Shown here piece after piece: positions 44,083 through 52,677 of a stretch of 64,000 nt of DNA. The DNA is from Pseudoclavibacter sp. RFBB5 (GTDB lineage Bacteria; Actinomycetota; Actinomycetes; Actinomycetales; Microbacteriaceae). Made by a program: the position numbers and the translations under genes. Below the pieces are notes generated by a model. That model did not search any database, was not told the origin of the DNA, and worked only from the letters and a program-made list of their open reading frames with translations. The first letter of the stretch is position 1; the number at the start of each line of letters is the position of its first letter. The stretch is taken from the NCBI RefSeq assembly GCF_002931555.1, contig NZ_PSTZ01000001.1, positions 124,001-188,000 of the forward strand. Reading direction: 5' to 3'.

Positions 44083-45560
44083 ACGCAGCGAACACAGACA
44101 TGGCCACGGGCGCAGACGCACCAACGGGCGCGGCCTCCGTTCGGCCCCCGTACGCGGGCACGAGGTATCCGAAGCTCGCGACCATCCCAGCGTTCACTGA
44201 CTTCATCGCGAAGGGCTGGCAGGACGTGGATGCGCCCGTCGCGCTCACCGAGGGGGCGGCGGCCGCGGCCGCGGCGCATCGAGCGCGCCTCAGCGCCCGC
44301 TTCGCCACCTCGACCATCGTCGTCTCGAGCGGCGTCGCCCCGGTTCGCAACGACGACTGCAACTACGGCTTCCGAGCGAACAGCGACTTCGTGTGGCTCA
44401 CGGGCTGTCAGGTCGAGGGCGCGACGCTTGTCATGCATCCGGTGCCAGGAGGGCACGACGCGACCCTGTACCTGCCCGCGCCGTTCCGCCCCGGCGAGGC
44501 TGGCTTCTTCAGCGACGCGAACCACGGCGAGCTCTGGGTGGGAGCCTCGCCCGGCATCGGGCAATGGGCCGAGGCGCTCCAGCTCGAGGTGCGGGCCACG
44601 CCGGAGCTCACGGTCGTGCGTGGCGCTCGGGGCGCCCTCGCGAGCGCCTCGGTATCGGCATCGACGATCGAAGCGCTCTCGCTGCTGCGCTCGCCGGACC
44701 TCGACAGGGAGCTCTCGAACCTCCGCATGGTCAAGGATGAATGGGAGATCGCGCAGCTCAGGCGTGCCGTCTACGACACGGTGAGTGGATTCGCGGCGGT
44801 CGTGAGCGAGGTACCGCGGGCTATCGAGGACGGGCTGGGCGAGCGCTGGCTGCAGGGCACCTTCGACCGGCACGCTCGCACCTTCGGGAACGGCCCCGGC
44901 TACTCGACCATCGTCGGGTCCGGGCCGCACGCGCCGATCCTCCACTGGGTGCGCTGCGACGGCCCCGTGCTGCCGGACGCGGCGCTGCTGCTCGACATGG
45001 GCGTTGAGACGAACTCGCTCTACACTGCCGACGTGACGCGCACCATCCCAGCCAGCGGGACCTTCTCCGCCGAACAGCGCGCCGCGCACGACCTCGTCGA
45101 GAAGGCGCACCGGGCCGGCATGGCCCAGATTCGACCGGGCGTTCCCTACCTCGATTTCCACTTCGCGGCGATGGAGGTCATCGCGCAGGGGCTGCATGAC
45201 TGGGGGATGCTCCCTGTCTCCGTCGATGAGGCACTCTCTCCCGAAGGCCAGCAGCACCGCCGCTACCTGGCGTGCGGGGTCGGCCATCATCTGGGCCTCG
45301 ACGTGCACGACTGCAGCCACTCGCCGTACGAGGAGTACATGGGTGCCGACCTCGAGGCTGGCGTCGTCATGACCGTCGAACCCGGCCTGTACTTCCACGC
45401 GAACGACGAGACGGTGCCGCCTGAGCTGCGCGGCATCGGCGTTCGCCTCGAGGACGACCTGCTCGTGACGGACGACGGTCATGAGGTGCTCTCCGACGGC
45501 CTCCCGATCGACGCAGACGGGGTCGAGCGCTGGACGCGCGAGCAACTCGGCCGTGCCTGA
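44079..45560 (+). CDS. Xaa-Pro aminopeptidase (M24B)
   Basis: This 493-aa metallopeptidase has an N-terminal AMP_N domain (FRANSDFVWLTGCQVEGATL) and a pita-bread catalytic domain with all five di-metal ligands: Asp306 (LLLDMGVE), Asp318 (TADVTRT), His403 (GVGHHLGLDVHD), Glu434 (TVEPGLYF) and Glu458 (GVRLEDDLLV). It cleaves the bond between an N-terminal residue and a following proline or hydroxyproline. There is no signal peptide. It overlaps the S33 gene by four bases and the alpha-galactosidase gene by eight. Confidence 0.94.
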   Translation: MNAANTDMATGADAPTGAASVRPPYAGTRYPKLATIPAFTDFIAKGWQDVDAPVALTEGAAAAAAAHRARLSARFATSTIVVSSGVAPVRNDDCNYGFRANSDFVWLTGCQVEGATLVMHPVPGGHDATLYLPAPFRPGEAGFFSDANHGELWVGASPGIGQWAEALQLEVRATPELTVVRGARGALASASVSASTIEALSLLRSPDLDRELSNLRMVKDEWEIAQLRRAVYDTVSGFAAVVSEVPRAIEDGLGERWLQGTFDRHARTFGNGPGYSTIVGSGPHAPILHWVRCDGPVLPDAALLLDMGVETNSLYTADVTRTIPASGTFSAEQRAAHDLVEKAHRAGMAQIRPGVPYLDFHFAAMEVIAQGLHDWGMLPVSVDEALSPEGQQHRRYLACGVGHHLGLDVHDCSHSPYEEYMGADLEAGVVMTVEPGLYFHANDETVPPELRGIGVRLEDDLLVTDDGHEVLSDGLPIDADGVERWTREQLGRA

Positions 45561-47700
45561 AACACCCCAGAGGATCCTCGAGCACCTGCGCTCAGACGGG
45601 GTGAGCGTCGTCGTCGAGCGGCGGGGCGACGAGCTGCCCTGCATCCTGCACTGGGGTCGTGACCTCGGAGAGCTCGATGAGGGTGACCTCGCCTCGTTCG
45701 CGGCGGCGAACAGCACGGTGCTCGGCTCGGACACGCTCGACGAGGAACCGCGGGTCTCGCTGCTCCCCGAGGCGTCGCGTGGATGGTTCGGCAGGCCGGG
45801 CCTGCGCGGGCACCGCGACGGACGGTCCTTCTCGCCTCGCTTCCGCGTCACCGGAGCCCGGCGAGCGGATGAGGCCGGGAGCGACCGCCTCATCTGGCTC
45901 GCCCACGACGCGGCCGCAGAACTCCAGTTGCAGTTGACGCTCGAGCTCGCACCCAGCGGGCTGCTGCGGGCGCGGGCCTGGGTGACGAACGTCGGCTCGA
46001 GCCCGTTCAGCCTCGATGCGCTGGAAATCGCCCTGCCCGTTCCGGTCTGCGCTGGCGAGATCCTCGAGCACACCGGCAGGCATCTCCTCGAACGACAGGA
46101 GCAGCGCAGCGCCTTCCAGCCGGGCACCCACCTGCGCGAGAGTCGCCGCGCTCGGGGGCACGACGCGACGATGCTGCTTGCGGCGGGAACCCCGGGGTTC
46201 TCGGCGAGAGCGGGCGAGGTGTGGGGTGTGCACGTCGGCTGGTCGGGGAACACCTCCGTCGCTGCTGAGCGCGTGCAGCCGACGGGCACGCGGGTGCTCA
46301 CTGGCGGCGAACTGCTGCTGGCGGGCGAAGGCGCGCTCGCACCCGGCGACAAGTACAGGTCGCCATGGCTGTGGGCGGCTCACGGCGACGGCACCGACGC
46401 GCTCTCAGCGCGTTTCCACGACTTCCTCCGCGCCAGGCCCGAGCACCCGAGGGGGCCACGAAAAGTGCTCTGCAACGTGTGGGAGGCGGTCTACTTCGAC
46501 CACAGCCTCCCGCGGCTGCTCGAGCTCGCGGAACGCGCCGCGGCGGTCGGGGTGGAACGCTTCGTGCTCGACGACGGCTGGTTCTCCGGCCGACGCGACT
46601 CCACCGCAGGGCTCGGCGACTGGAGCGTCGACCGCGCCGTCTGGCCGGACGGCCTGTGGCCGCTCGTCGCGCGGGTGCAGCAGCTGGGTATGGACTTCGG
46701 GCTGTGGTTCGAGCCCGAGATGGTGAGTCCCGACTCAGACCTGGCACGCGCGCATCCCGAGTGGATGCTGCAGCCCGGCGACGGCAGGCTCCCCGCCTCC
46801 TCCCGCTCCCAGCAGGTGCTGAACCTCGCCGATCCGGGCGCGTTCGCGCACGTGCTCGAGGCGATGGACGCCCTGCTCGCCGAGTACCCCATCGCCTACG
46901 TCAAGTGGGACCACAACCGCGACCTCGCGGAGGCGGGCGACGCAGCCACGGGGCGCGCGTCCGCGCACGCGCAGACGGGCGCCGCGTACCGGCTCCTCGA
47001 TGAGCTGCACGCCAGGCACCCCACAGTCGAGTTCGAGTCGTGTTCCGGGGGAGGGGGACGCGCCGACCTCGGCATGATGGGTCGCGCCGAGCGACTGTGG
47101 GCGTCAGACACCATCGACGCCCTCGAGCGCGTCGGCATCGAGGCCGGAACGGGGATGCTGCTGCCGCCCGAGATGATCGGCTCGCACATCGGCGCAGCTC
47201 GCTCGCACACCACGTCGCGAACCCATGACCTCGCCTTCCGCGGAGCCCAGGCGATCTTCGGCCATCTCGGCATCGAGTGGGATCTCACCAGGATCTCCGA
47301 CGCCGAGACGAAGGAGCTCGCCGAGTGGGTGGCCCTCTACAAGCGCTGGCGCCCCCTGCTGCACAGCGGGAGAGTGGTGCACGGCGACCCGATCGACGAC
47401 GCCGTCGCGATCCGCGGCGTCGTGGCGCACGACCGCACGGAAGCGCTCTTCGCCGTCACCCAACTGCGGGCGGGGCTGTCGTACCCTCCAGGGCGCTTCC
47501 GCATCCCCGGCCTCGATGAGCGTCGCCGCTACCGGGTCGGTCTCGTGCACCCGGCCGATGCTGTCGGCCCCCACAAGACGAACGTCGAGGGCTGGTGGCA
47601 GCGCGAGACGACCCTCGCGGGCAGCGTCCTCACCACCGCCGGTCTCCACCTCCCGCCGCAGCACCCCGAGCACACCGTGCTGGTCTCCCTGGCTTCCTGA
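45553..47700 (+). CDS. Alpha-galactosidase, GH36
   Basis: This protein of about 715 aa has the GH36 layout of N-terminal beta-supersandwich, (beta/alpha)8 barrel and C-terminal beta domain. The catalytic nucleophile is Asp453 in YVKWDHNRD and the acid/base Asp519 in LWASDTIDALER. FVLDDGWF and WFEPEMVSPDSDL also match the family. It hydrolyses terminal alpha-galactose. There is no signal peptide. GTG 45553 is chosen because it overlaps the Xaa-Pro peptidase stop; the open frame before it is out-of-frame peptidase sequence. Serine-linked alpha-galactose of extensins is a plausible substrate. Confidence 0.93.
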   Translation: MPETPQRILEHLRSDGVSVVVERRGDELPCILHWGRDLGELDEGDLASFAAANSTVLGSDTLDEEPRVSLLPEASRGWFGRPGLRGHRDGRSFSPRFRVTGARRADEAGSDRLIWLAHDAAAELQLQLTLELAPSGLLRARAWVTNVGSSPFSLDALEIALPVPVCAGEILEHTGRHLLERQEQRSAFQPGTHLRESRRARGHDATMLLAAGTPGFSARAGEVWGVHVGWSGNTSVAAERVQPTGTRVLTGGELLLAGEGALAPGDKYRSPWLWAAHGDGTDALSARFHDFLRARPEHPRGPRKVLCNVWEAVYFDHSLPRLLELAERAAAVGVERFVLDDGWFSGRRDSTAGLGDWSVDRAVWPDGLWPLVARVQQLGMDFGLWFEPEMVSPDSDLARAHPEWMLQPGDGRLPASSRSQQVLNLADPGAFAHVLEAMDALLAEYPIAYVKWDHNRDLAEAGDAATGRASAHAQTGAAYRLLDELHARHPTVEFESCSGGGGRADLGMMGRAERLWASDTIDALERVGIEAGTGMLLPPEMIGSHIGAARSHTTSRTHDLAFRGAQAIFGHLGIEWDLTRISDAETKELAEWVALYKRWRPLLHSGRVVHGDPIDDAVAIRGVVAHDRTEALFAVTQLRAGLSYPPGRFRIPGLDERRRYRVGLVHPADAVGPHKTNVEGWWQRETTLAGSVLTTAGLHLPPQHPEHTVLVSLAS

Positions 47701-47751
47701 CCACCCCAGACCTCCCGCCCCCGATCTTCCGCGTTCTCTGAACGGAGCAGC

Positions 47752-50616
47752 ATGACCTCTCCCACCCGCGCTCCCCGCACCGAGCGGATCGCGCCGCCCC
47801 TCGTCACCCCGTTCGGACTCGGCGACGTGGCCATCGACGACGCGAGCGTCTTCGCGCGTGCACGCAACGAGATGCTGCACCTCGCCGACGTCTACCCGAT
47901 CGATCGCCTCCTCGCGGTGTTCCGGGCCAACGCGGGTATCGACACGCGGGGTGCCGCGGCTCCGGGAACGTGGGAGGACTTCGGGCACCCGCTCGAAGAG
48001 GCGTGGGGCGAGGCCGACTACCCCGGCCGCGAGCACGCGCAGACCGCGAACCTGCTGCGCGGGCACTACGCGGGCCACTTCCTGTCGATGCTGTCGATGG
48101 CCTACGCGGGGGAGCGCGCCCCAGCGCTCCTCGCCAAGGTGGATGCGTGTGTAGCGGGGCTCGCCGAAGTTCAGGCCGTCCTCGCCGAGTCCGGCCGCTA
48201 CTCGCATCCCGGGTTCCTCGCCGCCTACGGGGAGTGGCAATTCGCTCGCCTCGAGTCGTACGCCCCGTACGGTGAGATCTGGGCCCCGTACTACACGTGC
48301 CACAAGATCATGGCGGGGCTGCTCGACGCACACGAGCTCGCCGGCAGCACCCTGGCCCTCGAGGTCGTCACGAGCATGGGGCACTGGGTGCACGCCCGCC
48401 TCGAAAGGCTCGACCCCGCGCAACGGCAACGCATGTGGTCGCTCTACATCGCCGGGGAGTTCGGCGGCATGAACGAGACGATGGCCCGATTGAGCGCGGC
48501 CGCCGACGAGCCCGCGTTCCTGGAGACGGCATCCTTCTTCGACACGAAGGCGCTCCTTGACGCGGGGGTCGCGGGCGACGACATCCTCACGAAGATGCAC
48601 GCCAACCAGCACCTGCCGCAGCTCGTCGGGTACCTGCACGAGTTCGAGCTGACGGGGGAACGCCGCTACCTCGACGCCGTGCTCGGCCTGTGGGACCAGA
48701 TCGTGCCTGGGCGGATGTTCGCGCACGGTGGCACGGGCGAGAGCGAGCTCTGGGGGCCGCCGCAGACGGTTGCCGGCAACATCGGCCAGCGCAACGCCGA
48801 GACCTGCGCCACCTACAACCTGCTCAAGATCGCTCGGCTGCTCTTCCAGCACACCCTCGACCCGCGCTTCTTCGACTACTCCGAACGCGCAATGCTCAAC
48901 CACATCCTCGGCTCACGCCGGGCCGTCGACTCCGACACGAGCCCCGAGGTGACCTACATGTTCCCGGTGCACCCCGGCGCGGTGCGTGAATACGACAACG
49001 TCGGCACCTGCTGCGGCGGTACGGGGCTCGAGAACCACGTGAAGTACCAGGACTCCGTCTTCTTCTCCGCCGGGCGCGAGCTCTGGGTCACCCTACCGAC
49101 CGCGTCGACCCTGCACTGGCGCGAGGCAGGGCTGCGGGTGCAGCTCAGCAGCGGGCTGCCCGCCGTCGGCGAGCTCGCGCTCTCGTTCGCAGCGCTGCCA
49201 GGCGGCGCACCCGGCGCAGCTCAGGCCGAGAGCGACGAGCTGGGGGCCAGCGCCGTGCACATCCGCATTCCGAGTTGGGTTGCCGGCCCCGTGAGACTGC
49301 AGCTGAACGGGGAGCCGCTCGAGGTGGAAGCTCGCCCCGGCACGTTCGCTACGATCCGTCGCGGGTTCACGCACGGCGACGTGATCTCGCTGGACCTGCC
49401 GATGGCTCTCGTGTCTGCCCCGACGATCGACGACCCGCGCCTGCACCACCTGCAGTACGGCCCGACCGTGCTGCTCGCGAGGTCGGAAGCGACGACGCCG
49501 CTACAGCTCGGTCTGCTCGGGCGGCGGATGCTCGACGGGACGCTGCTCGAGGACGCGGGCGTGGGCGACCGGGCCGCGGGGCGTCTCGGCGAACGTACGG
49601 GTGGTGGCTCGGTGCGGTTCGCCGGCCTCGACCTCGACCCGAGCTGGTCTGGAGCCGACTCGCGGTTCCACATGTATGTGCGGGCCGCCGACTCGACCAT
49701 CGCCTTCGCCGGACGCGACAGCGGCGTACCGAACCGGGCCGACTCGAGCGGGGAGACCTTCCTCGAAGCGCTCTGGGGTCTGGCGCCGTTCGCCGACAGG
49801 CCAGCGTTCCTCGAGGCGGTCTTCGAGGCGGTGAAGTCCACGCGCTCCAAGGGGCTGCTCTCGGGTGCTGAGCTCGAGGCCGTGCTGCAAACCGCCGGGG
49901 AGGCCGACCTGGCTGGCGATGGCCGATGCCGGGTCTCGACGGTGACGGTCGTCGTCGGGGCAACGGGCGGGGACACGGGCGAGCTCGGGCCACGCGTCTC
50001 CGAGACCACGCTCGAAGGTTCGCCAGCAACGCTCACGGCCTGGACGATCGGCGACTCGGCCGAAGACCCTCCGATGCCGCCCGCCGTGAGCATCCGCGTC
50101 GATGTCGACCCGGCCCCGTCGGGTTGGTTCACGAGGCAACCCGTGCTCACGCTCGACGCGGTGATCCTCGACGTGGTGTCCGACTCTTCGGAGATCTGCA
50201 TCGAGACGCGAATCGATGACGGAGACTGGCGGCCATACGACGGCCCGTTCGCTCTGGGCGCCGAGGGGGTGCACACGGTCACGGCGAGAGCCACGGGCGG
50301 TGACGGTCGGTGCGGCTACGCGAGCCGCGACCTCAGCATTGACACGGCCCCGCCCGAGGTTCGTGTCCGGCTCAAGGAGCTCGGGAGCAGTGTCGAAGTG
50401 ACCTTCTTCGCCGACGATGACGTGTCCGGCGTGGAGCGCATCCAGTGGGAAGGCCCCGGCACGTTCTGGGGAACGTTCCAGGAGGCGTTCGTGCGGGCCC
50501 TCACCGACGAGGAGCAGGTGCTCGAATATGCCGCCACCGACCGCGCCGGCAACGAGGGCCCGCGTCAGCGCCTCACTCTGCCCTCGGCCGCGACGGTGCT
50601 GGAGCGACACGGATGA
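47752..50616 (+). CDS. Beta-L-arabinofuranosidase-type glycoside hydrolase (GH127/GH146 group) with C-terminal Ig-like region
   Basis: This is a 954-aa protein. The (alpha/alpha)6 barrel carries the cysteine/zinc site of the family: Glu350 and Cys352 in NAETCATYN, and Cys420-Cys421 in GTCCGGTGLENHVKY, with candidate acid/base Glu330 or Glu332 in GESELWGPP. In HypBA1 the equivalent Cys is the nucleophile. CCGGTGLENH is typical of the GH146 branch. After the beta-sandwich comes a roughly 190-residue extension (about 765-954) of two Ig/OmpL47-like repeats, normally seen in surface proteins, yet no signal peptide is present. It is 51 bp after the alpha-galactosidase gene and overlaps the next gene. 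Confidence 0.9.
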   Translation: MTSPTRAPRTERIAPPLVTPFGLGDVAIDDASVFARARNEMLHLADVYPIDRLLAVFRANAGIDTRGAAAPGTWEDFGHPLEEAWGEADYPGREHAQTANLLRGHYAGHFLSMLSMAYAGERAPALLAKVDACVAGLAEVQAVLAESGRYSHPGFLAAYGEWQFARLESYAPYGEIWAPYYTCHKIMAGLLDAHELAGSTLALEVVTSMGHWVHARLERLDPAQRQRMWSLYIAGEFGGMNETMARLSAAADEPAFLETASFFDTKALLDAGVAGDDILTKMHANQHLPQLVGYLHEFELTGERRYLDAVLGLWDQIVPGRMFAHGGTGESELWGPPQTVAGNIGQRNAETCATYNLLKIARLLFQHTLDPRFFDYSERAMLNHILGSRRAVDSDTSPEVTYMFPVHPGAVREYDNVGTCCGGTGLENHVKYQDSVFFSAGRELWVTLPTASTLHWREAGLRVQLSSGLPAVGELALSFAALPGGAPGAAQAESDELGASAVHIRIPSWVAGPVRLQLNGEPLEVEARPGTFATIRRGFTHGDVISLDLPMALVSAPTIDDPRLHHLQYGPTVLLARSEATTPLQLGLLGRRMLDGTLLEDAGVGDRAAGRLGERTGGGSVRFAGLDLDPSWSGADSRFHMYVRAADSTIAFAGRDSGVPNRADSSGETFLEALWGLAPFADRPAFLEAVFEAVKSTRSKGLLSGAELEAVLQTAGEADLAGDGRCRVSTVTVVVGATGGDTGELGPRVSETTLEGSPATLTAWTIGDSAEDPPMPPAVSIRVDVDPAPSGWFTRQPVLTLDAVILDVVSDSSEICIETRIDDGDWRPYDGPFALGAEGVHTVTARATGGDGRCGYASRDLSIDTAPPEVRVRLKELGSSVEVTFFADDDVSGVERIQWEGPGTFWGTFQEAFVRALTDEEQVLEYAATDRAGNEGPRQRLTLPSAATVLERHG

Positions 50617-52526
50617 GCTCGCGACCGGCCCCGCTCCGCCAGGTGCGCATACTCGACGAGTTCTGGTCGCCGCGCATCCGTCAGGTCCGAGAGGTCATGC
50701 TGCCGCACATGCTCGAGCAGTTCCGCAGCGTCGGCCATCTCGAGGCGCTCGGCGGTGAATGGTCGCGCGACGGCTCACCGCATCCGTTCTGGGACAGTGA
50801 CATCGGCAAGTGGATAGAGGCGGCCAGCAACCTGCTCGTCGTAACAGACGACCCCGTGCTCGCCGCGGAAGTGGAAGCGCTGGTCGACCTCCTCGAAACT
50901 GCGCAGCAGCCGGACGGCTACCTCAACTCGTACTTCACGACGGTCGCCCCCGAGCGGCGCTTCACCGACCTGCGCGACTCACATGAGCTGTACTGCGCAG
51001 GCCACCTCATCGAAGGGGCCGTCGCCTACGCGCAGGCGACCGGGCGAGAGCGGATGCTCGGCATCCTGATCCGCTACGTCGACCTCATCGAGCAAACCTT
51101 CGGTCTGGGCGAGGGGCAGCTGCGCGGCTACGACGGCCATCAGGAGATCGAGCTCGCGCTCGTGAAGCTGTGGCGGCACACCGGGCAGGAACGCTTCCTC
51201 GACCTCGCCAGGTACTTCGTCGAGGAACGAGGCACGTCGCCGAAGTACTTCGACCAGGAGGTCGCCGAGCGCGGCGGACCTGGCCACTTCGGGATCGGGT
51301 TCCCCGGCACCAGGGGCGAGCTCGAGACCGAGCACGAGTACTTCCAGTCGCACCTCCCCATCCGGCAGCAGACAAAGGTCGTCGGGCACGCCGTGCGCGC
51401 CATGTACTCGCTCAGCGCGGTCGCAGACCTCGCGCTCGCCGACGGTGACACGAGCCTCGGCGCCATCAACGGGAAGCTGTGGCAGAACCTCACCTCGCGA
51501 CGCATGTACGTCACGGGTGGCCTCGGCTCCTCGGCCCACAACGAGGGCTTCACGAGCGACTTCGACCTGCCGAACCTGACTTCGTATGCCGAGACCTGCG
51601 CGGCAATCGGGCTCGTCTTCTGGGCCGAGCGCACCGCGAGGCTCGACCCTGACTCGACGTACTTCGACGTCGCGGAGCGGGCCCTCTACAACGCTGTTCT
51701 CGCCGGAGCCAGCAGCGACGGCACCGCCTTCTTCTACGACAATCCTCTCGCGAGCAACGGCGAGCGGAGCCGTTCGAGCTGGTTCGGGGTGGCCTGCTGC
51801 CCGCCGAACCTCGCGAGGCTCCTGACCTCCCTCGGCGGTTACTCGTACAGCCTGAGCGACGGGTCGGGTGCAGGTGGCGAGGATGGAGACGCCCACGTCG
51901 GCGCCGAGCCCTTCACCGTGACCGTGAACTTCTTCATCGGCAGCTCGCTCCGCTTCGAGACGGCCGGCGTCTCGGTGGAACTTCGCCAGCGCAGCGACCT
52001 TCCGTGGGAGGGGCGAGCGAGCCTCGAGGTGTGCCTGGAAGGGGCACGATCCGTGGGACTCGAGCTGCGCATCCGCATCCCGGATTGGGCGGAGCACGTG
52101 CAGATGACCGTGGGCGGTTCTCCGGTGCCTTTCGAGCTGAGGCGCGGCTACGCAGTCATTCGACGAGAGTTCCTCGACGGGGAACTGCTCGAGATCGACC
52201 TCCCGTTCGCCGTTCGTCGCGAACGCGCCGACCCCCGGGTGGTTGACGCCGTCGGCAAGGTTGCGGTCGTGCGCGGTCCGCTCGTCTACGCGGCCGAGGG
52301 GGTCGACAACGCGCATCCGCTCGACGAGGTGCCGCTGCCAAGCGCTTGCAGCTTCTCGGCGGAAACGGATGCTGGCCACCCGAGCGGTCCACTCACCCGG
52401 CTCATCGCAGATGTCGACCAGGCGACCCGGCTCACGCTTGTGCCCTACTTCTCTTGGGGCAACCGCGACCAGGGCGAGATGCGTGTGTGGCTGCCGGAAG
52501 AACCGCGCCAGGAGGCGCACCGCTGA
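50613..52526 (+). CDS. Beta-L-arabinofuranosidase, GH127 (HypBA1-like)
   Basis: This 637-aa protein has the GH127 start VRILDEFWSPRIRQVREVMLP and a complete active site. Acid/base Glu311 (AHNEGF) lies 16 residues before Glu327, the same spacing as in HypBA1. Zinc ligands are Glu327 and Cys329 (SYAETCAAIG) and Cys395-Cys396 (VACCPPN), with nucleophile Cys395. HypBA1 releases L-arabinose from Hyp-linked beta-arabino-oligosaccharides of plant extensin. There is no signal peptide, so it works on imported substrate. It is translationally coupled to the preceding gene and is the last gene of the operon. Confidence 0.94.
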   Translation: MSSRPAPLRQVRILDEFWSPRIRQVREVMLPHMLEQFRSVGHLEALGGEWSRDGSPHPFWDSDIGKWIEAASNLLVVTDDPVLAAEVEALVDLLETAQQPDGYLNSYFTTVAPERRFTDLRDSHELYCAGHLIEGAVAYAQATGRERMLGILIRYVDLIEQTFGLGEGQLRGYDGHQEIELALVKLWRHTGQERFLDLARYFVEERGTSPKYFDQEVAERGGPGHFGIGFPGTRGELETEHEYFQSHLPIRQQTKVVGHAVRAMYSLSAVADLALADGDTSLGAINGKLWQNLTSRRMYVTGGLGSSAHNEGFTSDFDLPNLTSYAETCAAIGLVFWAERTARLDPDSTYFDVAERALYNAVLAGASSDGTAFFYDNPLASNGERSRSSWFGVACCPPNLARLLTSLGGYSYSLSDGSGAGGEDGDAHVGAEPFTVTVNFFIGSSLRFETAGVSVELRQRSDLPWEGRASLEVCLEGARSVGLELRIRIPDWAEHVQMTVGGSPVPFELRRGYAVIRREFLDGELLEIDLPFAVRRERADPRVVDAVGKVAVVRGPLVYAAEGVDNAHPLDEVPLPSACSFSAETDAGHPSGPLTRLIADVDQATRLTLVPYFSWGNRDQGEMRVWLPEEPRQEAHR

Positions 52527-52677
52527 GGGCTGGGCCGCCGTCGGCCCGGAGAACCCGCTGACCTCGGGGTGCAGACGGCGAGCCGCGTGCGCAGATTCAG
52601 GCTACCTTTGGGCACCGCGGTGCCCTCGATTCTCGGACCGGACCAAGAATGTCGGTGGTCGGGTGGAAGCTGATCGC

